Shown here: positions 55,569 through 64,000 of the stretch, one piece after another
How the letters are laid out: every line of letters starts with the position of its first letter
Numbering within the stretch: position 1 is the first letter of the stretch
Source: Fluviicola sp.
Lineage (GTDB): Bacteria; Bacteroidota; Bacteroidia; Flavobacteriales_D; Crocinitomicaceae
NCBI GenBank assembly: GCA_031260455.1
Contig: JAIRJW010000051.1
Coordinates: forward strand, 1-64,000
DNA length: 64,000 nt
Direction of reading: 5' to 3'
Program-made: the position numbers and the translations under genes
The notes under the pieces: generated by a model
Database searches by the model: none
The model's input: the letters and a program-made list of their open reading frames with translations, nothing else
What the model was told of the DNA's origin: nothing

Positions 55569-56111
55569 TTATTCATCGATTTTGTATTTCTTAAAAAAAG
55601 AATCCCAATCCCAGAGGAAATTGGTCATGATCTGATCCATCCGTTTCAGGAAAAGCGGATTCGGAGACTGCAGGCGCTTGAAATATTCATCCTGAAAATC
55701 ATTCAGGTTGTATTTCTGGAAAACAGCTTTAGACATCGCATAAATCATATTCTTGGAGGGATGATTAATCCGCTGCATAAATTTCTGATATTCTCTCACT
55801 TTTGCTTCCGCATCCATAACAGATACTCCCATCAACGAACTTAACTGTTCAAAGATGATCTTTTCAATCCTGCTTGCCTGAGTGGTTTCAAAGGTTGTTT
55901 CTAGGGTAGAAATATTGGCAACCACCGCAATCATTGTAAATTCACCATTACGATCGGCAGGAATGGAAGGTGAAGAAACAAAAGCTAAATCTTCATTGAT
56001 CAGATCTACAACTTCAATGAAGCCATTGTCAACAATCTCGAAGATTCCGTTCAAAAAAACATTCGCCAACTGAGTGTCTGACAATCTCTTTTTTAATAGT
56101 GTCCCTAACAT
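55569..56111 (-). CDS. Conserved hypothetical protein, 180 residues
   Basis: Cytoplasmic protein without signal peptide or membrane segment, probably all-alpha at the C-terminus (SKNMIYAMSKAVFQKYNLNDFQDEYFKRL) and mixed at the N-terminus (LLKKRLSDTQLANVFLNGIFEIVDNGF). It ends LWDWDSFFKKYKIDE. A TAAATTTG box (minus strand, 56134-56141) lies 22 bases upstream. No family is recognised; it may be Flavobacteriales-specific. Confidence 0.75.
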   Translation of the reverse strand: MLGTLLKKRLSDTQLANVFLNGIFEIVDNGFIEVVDLINEDLAFVSSPSIPADRNGEFTMIAVVANISTLETTFETTQASRIEKIIFEQLSSLMGVSVMDAEAKVREYQKFMQRINHPSKNMIYAMSKAVFQKYNLNDFQDEYFKRLQSPNPLFLKRMDQIMTNFLWDWDSFFKKYKIDE

Positions 56112-56255
56112 AGGCCCGCATTATTCGTTCTTACAAATTTAGGTGGTAAGCACTGTTATTTTTAAGTCATGTTATTTAAATGTTAACTGAGTTATTAACA
56201 TTCTCTGTTCAAGTATTCACAAAATTTCAACCTGTTCTCTTTTTGACATACCTTT

Positions 56256-57242
56256 ATGAAAAGCACATTTATGAAGCAGATTCAATTCGTTGTCTTTTTA
56301 GCCATCCTGTCAGTTCTGACCACTTCCTGTTCAACTAAAAATGAAACAGACCCTTCCGACAATATCCCTCAAATGATTACCATTTCCGGAAACCAGCAAC
56401 ATGACACGGTTTTCCTGCATTTTAATTTCAGACAAAAAACCATTCGTGCACAGCGTACCGGGAAATTGGAACGATTGATTGAAAAGCCGGAATTTACAAA
56501 GAACAGCCTGCTGGTTCAGTTCGATAACTATGATGCTTTCGTTGCATTAAATGGAGAGAAGGAGAGCCTGAAAGAAGAATTACTCGGCAAAATCAATCTA
56601 TTCTCCCAGGCGCTTCAGCCAGTAGAAAAAAAATGGCAGGATTTTGCCAGCAAGCTCAGACCTGACAAAGTGCTTCCGGCTATTCCCACTTATCAATATA
56701 AGGAAGAAGCAGAATTCCTGGAAGGAATCAACCTGACAGAGCGATACAACAATTTGCTAGAAAAAGAAGCTGAAATCAAAAATTACTTCCAGTTGAGTAC
56801 GGAGAATGGCTTTCTAACCGAAACATTTGCAAAATCGGGAGATTATGTGAAGAAGAATCAGTCATTGATCAAATACCACCCGAAGGAAATCAGTGCAACA
56901 GCGGATGCTTCATTTAAACTGACGAAGAATATTCAAAACCAACTCAAAACCCATTTCATTGTGCGGCTTCCATGCGATAGCCTTCGGGTACTAAAATACT
57001 CTTCTGGCGAAATTCAGTACCTATTAAATCTGAATCAAAAAATCAACCCGAAAATGGTTCCCAGATATTTCATTGTCAACCAAGATCAGTACGCTTTCAT
57101 CATCCCGGAGAAATATATCGGGAAAGACAAGAAAGTAACGATTGAAACAGACAAGGGAACAGAGCAAAAAACAGCTTCTTTGAGAAATAAGGAATATGTG
57201 CTGTTCAGTATGGAAAAGGCGCTTATTATCAGACGGCCTTAA
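56256..57242 (+). CDS. Lipoprotein resembling an RND/HlyD-type periplasmic adaptor
   Basis: Protein of 328 residues with a lipoprotein signal (LSVLTTSC, acylated Cys at about 25); a second Met at residue 6 could be the start. Two segments, GKLERLIEKPEFTKNSLLV and NGFLTETFAKSGDYVKKNQSL, resemble the two halves of the lipoyl/barrel-sandwich domain of membrane fusion proteins. They flank a helical hairpin rich in Glu/Lys. The C-terminal third looks like a beta domain. Unlike true adaptors there is no RND or ABC transporter next to it. Function is therefore open: a stand-alone adaptor or a degenerate paralogue. Confidence 0.6.
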   Translation: MKSTFMKQIQFVVFLAILSVLTTSCSTKNETDPSDNIPQMITISGNQQHDTVFLHFNFRQKTIRAQRTGKLERLIEKPEFTKNSLLVQFDNYDAFVALNGEKESLKEELLGKINLFSQALQPVEKKWQDFASKLRPDKVLPAIPTYQYKEEAEFLEGINLTERYNNLLEKEAEIKNYFQLSTENGFLTETFAKSGDYVKKNQSLIKYHPKEISATADASFKLTKNIQNQLKTHFIVRLPCDSLRVLKYSSGEIQYLLNLNQKINPKMVPRYFIVNQDQYAFIIPEKYIGKDKKVTIETDKGTEQKTASLRNKEYVLFSMEKALIIRRP

Positions 57243-57269
57243 CGACTAAAATCGGGCTGTATCCCTCTG

Positions 57270-57327
57270 GAATCAGACTTTCTACACAATTTTATAAAAT
57301 TAAAACTTTGTAAATTTATAAAATTGT
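57270..57327. repeat. Second palindromic element sharing the 52-bp palindrome arm
   Basis: GAATCAGACTTTCTACACAA followed by TTTTATAAAATT (57270-57302) matches one arm and the centre of 52891-52942 with small changes. Within it ACAATTTTATAAA pairs with TTTATAAAATTGT (57315-57327). It too lies between convergent genes. Confidence 0.7.
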
Positions 57328-57408
57328 AATTTTGGGTCCCATTTCATTCCTCACCTCCGGAACATCATCCAGATAAATTGCATCAGGAGAATGATCCCGG
57401 TCGAAACA

Positions 57409-57804
57409 CTACCCCTTCTTCTTGATAAAATAATTCTCCCGGTATTCCACCGGATAACTCTGAATAACAATCGTGTCTCCCCGGTAAAATAACGGCTCAT
57501 AATTATTTTTCGCTCCGAAAAGCACATGATGTTCATCTTCCAGGAAAGGCATCGTCATTTCCGTGAAAGTCATCTTGCGTTCCTTTTTCCCGTTTTTGAA
57601 AAACAGGATCTGGTCCTTGCGGTTAATCGTCACCGAAAACTCGTTCTCCCCGTCTTTCGCATAAAAAACCGAACGGTCTGCAACCGATTTATAGAACTTG
57701 TAGTCTCCTAATAATTGTGGATAAACATTTTCGATCAGTCCGTCACTTTTAAACGAACAAAGAAACACGATCAGCCCAATGACTAAAAAACACTTTTGCT
57801 TCAT
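57409..57804 (-). CDS. Secreted hypothetical protein, 131 residues
   Basis: Short protein with a signal peptide (MKQKCFLVIGLIVFLCSFKSDG; a Cys at about 16 could be a lipobox, but it lacks the usual context). The remainder is beta-rich with FYAKDGENEFSVTINRKDQILFFKNGKKE and ends YPVEYRENYFIKKKG. No family recognised. Convergent with the adaptor-like gene, with a palindromic element between. Confidence 0.7.
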   Translation of the reverse strand: MKQKCFLVIGLIVFLCSFKSDGLIENVYPQLLGDYKFYKSVADRSVFYAKDGENEFSVTINRKDQILFFKNGKKERKMTFTEMTMPFLEDEHHVLFGAKNNYEPLFYRGDTIVIQSYPVEYRENYFIKKKG

Positions 57805-57890
57805 AAAACGAAAATACCCAATTTATTCCATCTTTTACCCGTGTCTGACTGAAGTTCAGAGATGATTGATTTTATTGTATATTTGATTCA

Positions 57891-58901
57891 ATGAGAAAAT
57901 CAGGCTACTTCCTGTTTATTTTACTTTTTACAGCAGCTTTCACAATCCGTGTTTCCGCTCAGGATATTCATTTTTCTCATCTGAACCGCCAGCCACTCTA
58001 CCAAAACCCCGCCAATACAGGTTTGTTTAACGGAGATATCCGCCTCACCGGGAATTATAAAGATCAGTGGCGCAGCGTAACTGTTCCTTTCCAGACTTTT
58101 GTTGTTGCGGGAGATATGAAATGGAAAGCCAAAGGAATCAATTTCGGAGCTTTACTTTTTCACGATAACGTGGGAGACGGTTTTTACCAGACCCTTGAAT
58201 TCCTCGGAAGCATTGCCAAAAACCTGAAACTCACATCGGATTCATCACATACGATCAGTGTCGGAGTACAGGTCGGGCTAAATTACCGGAAGGTCAACAT
58301 GGATAAATTCTATTTCGACAACCAGTTCAATGGGCTTATTTTCGATGCCAGCCTGCCGACCAACGAAGCCTATCAGAATGACAGCAGGGCCAACCTCACA
58401 AGTTCTGTGGGAATCGTTCATTGTTATTATTATGGAAAAGGAAATTCACTCAAAACCGGAATCAGCGGACACAACCTCAACAGGCCCAACCAGGGATTTT
58501 ACGGAGAAAAGGTATTACGCGATATCCGTCTGAGCTTCTTTTCCCAGCTGGATCACGCGATTAACCGTGAACTGGCAGTTATCCCCGGAATCGGGCTCAA
58601 TTTCCAGGGAAAATACCGCGAACTCATCCTGGGTTCCCAGGTTCGTTATACCCTGATAAACAAACTGGGAACTTACCGCGCTGTTGATGGTGGATTGTGG
58701 TTCCGGTCGAGAGATGCAGTCGTTGTGAGGCTGGGACTGGCAATGCAAAACTGGTCTGTGGCAGCCAGCTACGACACCAATATTTCCAAATTGATTCCCG
58801 CCAGTTCGGCAAGAGGAGGACTTGAAATTTCAGTCGAATACATTATCACACGTTTCAAACCAAAAAAAGTCATTCACCGTATATGTCCAGATTATATCTA
58901 A
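57891..58901 (+). CDS. PorP/SprF-family T9SS-associated outer-membrane protein
   Basis: Protein of 336 residues with a signal peptide (ending about VSAQ) and the typical N-terminus DIHFSHLNRQPLYQNPANTGLFNGDIRLTGNYKDQW, followed by a 14-strand-like barrel pattern and a basic tail (ITRFKPKKVIHRICPDYI). The PorP/SprF family works with T9SS. It overlaps the next gene, a PorE-like protein, by 19 bases, the canonical pairing of such genes. A TATATTTG box (57878-57885) ends five bases before the ATG, implying a leaderless mRNA. Confidence 0.9.
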   Translation: MRKSGYFLFILLFTAAFTIRVSAQDIHFSHLNRQPLYQNPANTGLFNGDIRLTGNYKDQWRSVTVPFQTFVVAGDMKWKAKGINFGALLFHDNVGDGFYQTLEFLGSIAKNLKLTSDSSHTISVGVQVGLNYRKVNMDKFYFDNQFNGLIFDASLPTNEAYQNDSRANLTSSVGIVHCYYYGKGNSLKTGISGHNLNRPNQGFYGEKVLRDIRLSFFSQLDHAINRELAVIPGIGLNFQGKYRELILGSQVRYTLINKLGTYRAVDGGLWFRSRDAVVVRLGLAMQNWSVAASYDTNISKLIPASSARGGLEISVEYIITRFKPKKVIHRICPDYI

Positions 58902-61126
58902 TATTCTTTCTGTTAGTTTCATCTGCAGGTTTCGGTCAGAATCTGTTGGGAAAATACCTGGACTTTGCAGATGAGCAATACGCTAAAGGAGATTATATCT
59001 ATGCGCTTCAGTATTACGAAAAAGCAATGGATCTGGACTCCAATACCGTAAGTATTCTCTGGAAATATGCCGAAACTCTAAGGGCTTACAAAGATTACCG
59101 AAGAGCCAGCTATTACTACCAAAAAGTCTATGAAAAAGAAGAAACATCCATGTTTCCTTCCAGTTTGCTGCAATGGGCGCTCATGGAAAAACAAAACGGG
59201 AACTACAATGAAGCAATCGAATTATTCAAACGCGCCAAGAAAAAATACTCTAAAGATAAACGAACCTACAATTACCTGAAATCCAAACGCGAACTGGAAT
59301 CCTGTTTGTGGGCTCAGGCAGCTTTGAAAGACACCGCAAACCTTGAAAAGATTGAATTACCAAAAGGACTCAATACTGTCAACTCAGAGTTCGGACACAC
59401 CATTTCACAAGGCCAGTTCATACTGTCTTCCATGCGAAGCAAAAGGGAAAATATCGGGGAAGAAATGCTGGACGACAATTACAAAAATCGCTTGTACCAC
59501 ACCGTCTGGAAAGACAGTTTGAAAGAAGTATCTCCCGAACTTCTGGAAGCTTTGAACAGCCCTGAAGTGAATACAGGAAATGGTTGTTTTTCACCGGATG
59601 GAAAACGCTTTTATTACAGCCGTTGCGGTGGAACGGAAGCGCAGTTTAATTGTCAGATTTGGGTGGCAAATTATCAAAATGGAAAGTGGTCCAACCCGAA
59701 TCCGCTGGGAGAAATCGTCAATGAACCGGGTACGAATACAACTACGCCTGCCATTGCCGTCATTGAAGGCGAAGAGTGGCTGATCTTTTCTTCCAACCGG
59801 GAAGATGGAAAAGGAGCAATGGATTTGTACTTCACCGTCATCAAAAACAACGGGAATCAGTTCTCCAAAGTCCGCCCGCTGAGTGCAGCCAATTCTTTAG
59901 ACAATGATATTAGTCCGTTCTATGATTCGGAAAAGAAGCGGCTATACTTTTCTTCCTCCTGGTTTGACGGATTCGGAGGATACGATGTGTTTTATTCCGA
60001 ACTGAAAAACGGTCGCTTCGAAGAACCCAAAAACGCAGGCCTTCCAATCAATAGCCCCGCAAATGATCTCTACTATTTCCAGGACCGGGACAGCATATAT
60101 GTTTCCAGTAATCGCCTGGGAATTCAGTATGTCAAAAATCCAACGTGCTGCAGCGATATTTTTGGGTTCAGGCACCCACACATTGTTGTTCCCGAAACCA
60201 AACAGGAAACACTCGCCGAATTGAACAAACGCCTGCCGGTAACATTATATTTCCATAATGATATTCCGGATCCCAGGTCGAAAGAAACGATAACCAAAGT
60301 CAATTACATCAACAGTTATAACGACTATATCGCCATGTTGCCGGAGTATGAAAAGGAATATGCCAAAGGCCTGAGTGGAGAAAAAGCTGTGGAAGCTGAA
60401 GAAGATATCGAAAGTTTTTTCCTGCAATACGTGGAACAAGGTGTGAAAGACCTGGTTTTGTTCCAAACATTGCTCCTGGAAGAATTGCAGAAAGGGTTTC
60501 AGATCAGGTTGAATATACGGGGTTTTGCATCGCCACTGGCAAAAACAGAATACAACGTGGCACTGACCCAGCGCAGAATTATGTCATTAAGCAACTACTT
60601 GCGTGCCTTTGATAACGGTGTTTTTGCTCCTTACCTGGACGGAACCGCCAAAAATGGAGGGAAACTGGAACTCGTCGGAATTCCCTACGGAGAATATACT
60701 GCCAACCAGATCACCAGCGATAACCCGAACGACATCAAAAATTCCATCTTTTCCAGAGCCGCTGCACGCGAACGCAAAATCGAAATTCAAAGCGTGAGTT
60801 ACCTCGAAACTGATTCCATTTTTTTCTTTGTGGATTGCATTCCGAATGTAATTACGCTGGGAAAAATTCAGTCCGGAGAGAATCATTTTCAGTTTTCCGT
60901 CCACAACAATCACGACAAAAACCTGAAAATTACCTCCATCAAAACTGAAGGAGATCTGGTTAATTTCAGTTTCGGCAGCAATCTTCCGGCAAAAGGGAGT
61001 GTTTTAGTGCAAGCCACTACCTCCACAAAACTTCCCAATGGTATTTTTTCCTTGCCAATCCTGATTTCTTTTGAAGGATACAGCACACCAATCCGCCTGA
61101 TGTTACTGGGAGAAACACCCCGTTAG
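58883..61126 (+). CDS. PorE-like TPR/PD40/OmpA-family protein with C-terminal DUF1573-like domain
   Basis: Envelope protein of 747 residues. A signal peptide (ending about GFGQ) precedes tetratricopeptide repeats (about 25-150, YAKGDYIYALQYYEKAMDLD). A PD40/WD40-like propeller (about 180-440) has SPDGKRFYYSR and SNREDGKGAMDLYF. An OmpA-like peptidoglycan-binding region follows (RGFASPLAKTEYNVALTQRR, then AAARERKIEI, about 555-655). The last ~90 residues (GKIQSGENHFQFSVHNN...LLGE) look like an ASPM-SPD2-Hydin/DUF1573 Ig-like domain, not usual in PorE. PorE links T9SS components to peptidoglycan. Co-transcribed with the PorP/SprF gene. Confidence 0.88.
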   Translation: MSRLYLIFFLLVSSAGFGQNLLGKYLDFADEQYAKGDYIYALQYYEKAMDLDSNTVSILWKYAETLRAYKDYRRASYYYQKVYEKEETSMFPSSLLQWALMEKQNGNYNEAIELFKRAKKKYSKDKRTYNYLKSKRELESCLWAQAALKDTANLEKIELPKGLNTVNSEFGHTISQGQFILSSMRSKRENIGEEMLDDNYKNRLYHTVWKDSLKEVSPELLEALNSPEVNTGNGCFSPDGKRFYYSRCGGTEAQFNCQIWVANYQNGKWSNPNPLGEIVNEPGTNTTTPAIAVIEGEEWLIFSSNREDGKGAMDLYFTVIKNNGNQFSKVRPLSAANSLDNDISPFYDSEKKRLYFSSSWFDGFGGYDVFYSELKNGRFEEPKNAGLPINSPANDLYYFQDRDSIYVSSNRLGIQYVKNPTCCSDIFGFRHPHIVVPETKQETLAELNKRLPVTLYFHNDIPDPRSKETITKVNYINSYNDYIAMLPEYEKEYAKGLSGEKAVEAEEDIESFFLQYVEQGVKDLVLFQTLLLEELQKGFQIRLNIRGFASPLAKTEYNVALTQRRIMSLSNYLRAFDNGVFAPYLDGTAKNGGKLELVGIPYGEYTANQITSDNPNDIKNSIFSRAAARERKIEIQSVSYLETDSIFFFVDCIPNVITLGKIQSGENHFQFSVHNNHDKNLKITSIKTEGDLVNFSFGSNLPAKGSVLVQATTSTKLPNGIFSLPILISFEGYSTPIRLMLLGETPR

Positions 61127-61132
61127 AATTTA

Positions 61133-61163
61133 TTGAATCGAATCGGGATAAAATGTATCTTTG
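61133..61163 (+). promoter_or_regulatory. Promoter of the acyltransferase gene
   Basis: TTG (61133-61135), 20 bases, TATCTTTG (61156-61163); the start codon is 18 bases downstream. The acyltransferase thus has its own promoter, separate from the PorE-like gene. Confidence 0.75.
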
Positions 61164-61181
61164 CCTGATTAAAATCAAACT

Positions 61182-62519
61182 ATGTCAGGAGAAAATGCTG
61201 GGATACCGCTGGCGGCTCGTCCCAGATTGAAGTTTATAGACATGGCTCGTTCAATTGCCATTCTGATGATGCTCGAAGGCCATTTCACCGGTTCTGCACT
61301 TGCTGATAAGTACCGTGATGACAACAATTGGCTGTTTAGTTTCTGGCACAACCTCCATGGTTTGACTTCCCCGTTATTCTTTGCCGTAACCGGAGTGGTA
61401 TTTGTTTATCTTCTCAGCAAGAATACCGATGAACCTTATTTTAGCAATGAACGGGTAAAAAAAGGATTCGGACGTGTCAGAATGCTTTTGTTTTGGGGAT
61501 ATTTCATCCAATTTGACCTGATTACGTTTATCAGAGACACCAGATATGGTTTTGAATTCTACGGAAAATTGAAAAATGCAAGTTTTCTGGACCTGATCGG
61601 TTCATGGTTTCATGATATTTTAATACCATTTTTTCCAACTGCCTCTGAGCAAAAAGCATGGATCTTTACCTATCATTTCAACTGGTTCCAGGCATTCCAC
61701 GTATTGCAATCCATCGGATTCGGGATTTTCTTTCTGCTGATGGTCTTCGGGGTTTACAAGATTGTAAAAAAAGGACCTCTTTATTTGTACTATCTCATCG
61801 CAGCGCTGATCATTTTCATGATATACGGATACCTGAAAGAACATATTAAATTGTATGAAATTACAGAAGGAATCAAAACCCCAAAAGATTTGGGCTTCAT
61901 CCCACAGGGAGCACCTAAATTTATTCAGAACATGATCTACGGCGAATTCTCCGATTTCAGTTTTGTCCGTTATTCAGGTTATGTATTAATGGGGGGAATG
62001 ATCGGAGCAATCATCAGGTATTATGAAAAGAATGTACGTAAATGGTGGTTCGGGGTAGCATTCATCATTATCGGTTTATTATTCAATATTATAGGACAAT
62101 CGCTTTTCCATGAATTGGATCAGTTCACAGACTGGATCGGTTTGACAGCTCATGGATGTTTTGAAAATAACACGACCGGTTTCGCACGCTTAGGACAAGT
62201 AGCCATGCTTTTGGGAGCCTTGATGCTGGTCGATGCGAACGTTAAAATCAATGCACCACTATTCCTGAAAATGGGTCAGACAACATTCCCGATCTACATC
62301 GTTCACGTCATTATTTTGTATGCCGGAATTATTGGCATAGGATTTGATCCGGAACCATGGTATCATCATCAGTTTAGCCCATGGGTTGCCGTTTCGGTTT
62401 CAGCATTTTTCATTACTGTGTTCGCCATCATGGTGAAATACATCGAACCGTTAACAGAATTGTATTACAAAGTATTCGGAATTTTCTATCCCAAACGAAA
62501 AAAACTTCGCAATGAATAA
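61182..62519 (+). CDS. Polytopic membrane acyltransferase (DUF1624/YeiB-like)
   Basis: Protein of 445 residues with about ten transmembrane helices. The N-terminal motif RLKFIDMARSIAILMMLEGHF matches the start of the heparan-alpha-glucosaminide acetyltransferase-like DUF1624 / YeiB superfamily, in which a conserved His follows the first helix. Such enzymes move acyl groups across the membrane onto cell-surface glycans. Its end overlaps the SGNH hydrolase gene by 8 bases, so the two are translationally coupled. Together they suggest glycan O-acylation and de-acylation; the target is unknown. Confidence 0.8.
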   Translation: MSGENAGIPLAARPRLKFIDMARSIAILMMLEGHFTGSALADKYRDDNNWLFSFWHNLHGLTSPLFFAVTGVVFVYLLSKNTDEPYFSNERVKKGFGRVRMLLFWGYFIQFDLITFIRDTRYGFEFYGKLKNASFLDLIGSWFHDILIPFFPTASEQKAWIFTYHFNWFQAFHVLQSIGFGIFFLLMVFGVYKIVKKGPLYLYYLIAALIIFMIYGYLKEHIKLYEITEGIKTPKDLGFIPQGAPKFIQNMIYGEFSDFSFVRYSGYVLMGGMIGAIIRYYEKNVRKWWFGVAFIIIGLLFNIIGQSLFHELDQFTDWIGLTAHGCFENNTTGFARLGQVAMLLGALMLVDANVKINAPLFLKMGQTTFPIYIVHVIILYAGIIGIGFDPEPWYHHQFSPWVAVSVSAFFITVFAIMVKYIEPLTELYYKVFGIFYPKRKKLRNE

Positions 62520-63543
62520 ACTAGCTCTGCTTCTTTCTTTCATCACCGGAATCTCCTTTGCCCAACAACCAACCAATGTGTTGTTTATCGGGAATAGTTT
62601 CACTCACATGAACAACATGCCGAAAATCTTTGAGTATCTGGCTAAATCCAAAGGAAAAAATGTATACGCGGATTCAATTGCAGTGAGTGGAAGCACACTA
62701 AAAGCTCATAGCGAACGCCCCAGTACCTATAAGAAAATGAAAACCCGCCAGTGGGATTATGTCCTGATCCAGGGATTTTCGCGCGAATTTGCCGAAGACA
62801 GCAGTGTGATACTGACACAATCCATTCCGTACGCAAAGATTTTGATTGACAGCGTACTGAAAACGAGTCCTTGTGCGCAAATCTATTTCTACATGACCTG
62901 GGGTTATGAGAAAGGTTACCCGGAGCAACCAGCTAACGATACCTATGCAAAAATGCAGCAACGGATCTGGAACGGTTACATGCTGATGAGTGATTCCCTG
63001 CATTACCCGGTGATCCCGGTTGGAATGGTTTGGAAAAACATCCGCGAAACACACCCGGAAATCGATTTGTATTTCACAGATCGCTACCACCCGAGCGCAT
63101 TAGGTAGCTTCACAGCAGCATGTACTGCTTTTGCTTCCATATATAAAGAATCTCCGGTTGGCGGAACAGCTCCGAAACGGGTAGACAGCACCTACTGGAC
63201 CATTATTGAGCAAGCAGCAGCAAATGTCGTTCTCAAGAACCTGAATTTATACAAGCTGAATCAAACGCGCGTTTTCGATATCAAGGAAACTCCGGTTCTG
63301 GATTTCAAAATCAAAGAAACCTGGCTGGCGGCTCAATTCAACAATCTTAGCAAAAATACAGGTGATTATTACTGGGATTTCGGGGATGGAACTACTTCAA
63401 CCCAAAAAAATCCGAAGCATTATTACAAAACATCGGGAACATACACCGTCACTTTACACATGAGGCAAGACTGTAATAATTTCAAGCTCAAAAAAATGGT
63501 GACGGTCTCTAATAAAGTTAAGAAGGCGAATCAGAAGAAATAG
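62512..63543 (+). CDS. SGNH hydrolase with C-terminal PKD domain
   Basis: Secreted protein of 343 residues with a signal peptide (MNKLALLLSFITGISFAQ). The SGNH fold is marked by the nucleophile block FIGNSFTHMNNMP, then SGSTLKAH, the YMTWG block, and the catalytic DRYHPSALG (Asp/His). A PKD domain (about 265-335, WDFGDGTTSTQKNPKHYYKTSGTYTV) follows, with a basic tail; no T9SS sorting signal is visible. Likely an esterase acting on acylated glycans. A paralogue lies convergent, 14 bases away. Confidence 0.88.
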   Translation: MNKLALLLSFITGISFAQQPTNVLFIGNSFTHMNNMPKIFEYLAKSKGKNVYADSIAVSGSTLKAHSERPSTYKKMKTRQWDYVLIQGFSREFAEDSSVILTQSIPYAKILIDSVLKTSPCAQIYFYMTWGYEKGYPEQPANDTYAKMQQRIWNGYMLMSDSLHYPVIPVGMVWKNIRETHPEIDLYFTDRYHPSALGSFTAACTAFASIYKESPVGGTAPKRVDSTYWTIIEQAAANVVLKNLNLYKLNQTRVFDIKETPVLDFKIKETWLAAQFNNLSKNTGDYYWDFGDGTTSTQKNPKHYYKTSGTYTVTLHMRQDCNNFKLKKMVTVSNKVKKANQKK

Positions 63544-63557
63544 CTTTCCTGAACAGG

Positions 63558-64000
63558 TCAAATCGAATCTTTAAGCAGATCTCTGAAGTATTTCTTATTA
63601 ATCTGTTTTCCTGTAAATTGCTGAATCCGGTTAAGTTCTCCCGGGTTAAAAATGGCCAGCCTGTCTGCCCCCAATGGTGTTTTTCCATAGATTGCCGAGT
63701 ATATTGTACAAGCTACAAGGTAGGACCCTTCAAACGATGGGTGGGAATTGTCTGCTGTATACAAGTTGATTTCCGGGTAAGCAATTGTATAATTTCTCCA
63801 GACTTTACCAACCGGAATCACAGGAATTTTGTAGCGTTTTCCCAAGTTTCGATAGCCTGAAGCCACCGCCCTCAACATTGAATCGGGGTTGGAAAATTGC
63901 CTATTTGTACGGTCTCCCTCACGATAAGGCCACGTCATATAAAAATAAACCTGCGCGTGTTCCTGATTTTTCCGGATCATTTCCAGCATTTTATCCAGGG
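63558..64000 (-). CDS. SGNH hydrolase, 5' partial
   Basis: The frame is open to the right edge; the N-terminus with the GNSFT nucleophile block lies outside the window. The visible part aligns with the neighbour at 62512-63543: YFYMTWPYREGD matches its YFYMTWGYEKG, IPVIPVGKVWRNYTIAYPEINLY matches IPVIPVGMVWKN, and the catalytic DNSHPSFEGSYL carries Asp and His. It ends without a PKD domain (NKKYFRDLLKDSI). A paralogue in convergent orientation. Confidence 0.88.
   Translation of the reverse strand, partial: LDKMLEMIRKNQEHAQVYFYMTWPYREGDRTNRQFSNPDSMLRAVASGYRNLGKRYKIPVIPVGKVWRNYTIAYPEINLYTADNSHPSFEGSYLVACTIYSAIYGKTPLGADRLAIFNPGELNRIQQFTGKQINKKYFRDLLKDSI

Noticed and set aside
1-64000. Search for defence islands, prophage or toxin-antitoxin pairs
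   Set aside because: No restriction, Cas, abortive-infection, phage-structural or antitoxin-like genes were recognised; the mobile elements seen are the RAYT and the MITE-like element.

Overview
This window reads as chromosomal DNA of a Bacteroidota bacterium, most likely the order Flavobacteriales and possibly a Fluviicola/Crocinitomicaceae-like organism. That placement is inferred from gene content, not from a database search. The grounds are several secreted proteins with type IX secretion (T9SS) sorting domains, two PorP/SprF-type membrane proteins, promoters of the Bacteroidota form TTG-N19/20-TAnnTTTG, AT-rich intergenic DNA, and few recognisable Shine-Dalgarno sites. Most of the window is housekeeping. 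No prophage, CRISPR array or recognisable defence island is visible.

Layout. 1-8.5 kb: the end of a di-haem thiol-oxidoreductase-like cytochrome, a LytTR two-component pair whose kinase carries a large sensor propeller, a PBP1C-type penicillin-binding protein, and a REP-associated (Y1) transposase with a REP-like hairpin inside its own coding sequence. 8.6-18.1 kb: valS, a DUF2459 protein, tRNA-Ser(UGA), a GWxTD protein followed by a glycosyltransferase and a DUF1801 protein, a secreted protein, a 169-bp MITE-like element, then aroQ and xerD with overlapping divergent starts. 18.1-24.8 kb: a four-gene T9SS operon (three secreted proteins plus one PorP/SprF protein) behind an 816-bp non-coding leader region. 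24.8-32.5 kb: rimO, lgt, trhO, a secreted protein of unknown function, dnaB and an exonuclease III, all on the minus strand. 32.8-46 kb: mutS2, a tgt-lptF/G-DUF481 operon, a glycosyltransferase and overlapping sigma factor, an acyl-CoA ligase, and a three-gene membrane protein/SDR/amidohydrolase operon. 46.3-49.3 kb: purL and rsmG. 49.4-57.8 kb: a Cys-rich triple-repeat T9SS protein, DUF1801 and LURP-one-like genes, acetyl-CoA synthetase, and several uncharacterised genes. 57.9-64 kb: a PorP/SprF protein overlapping a PorE-like TPR/PD40/OmpA protein, then a membrane acyltransferase and two convergent SGNH hydrolases.

The most unusual content lies between genes. There is a ~90-bp dispersed repeat built on a 16-bp palindrome (TTCGYAATATTRCGAA) and a related 26-bp arm used in two palindromes between convergent gene pairs, one of them a perfect 52-bp palindrome. 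A perfect 40-bp palindrome sits inside the T9SS operon. A promoter-like box and an intrinsic terminator lie on a strand with no gene, suggesting a small RNA. A REP-like hairpin is carried in frame inside the transposase that may mobilise it. At the protein level the points to check are a Tgt without its zinc-binding cysteines, a MutS2 without its Smr nuclease domain, and the two T9SS-linked clusters.
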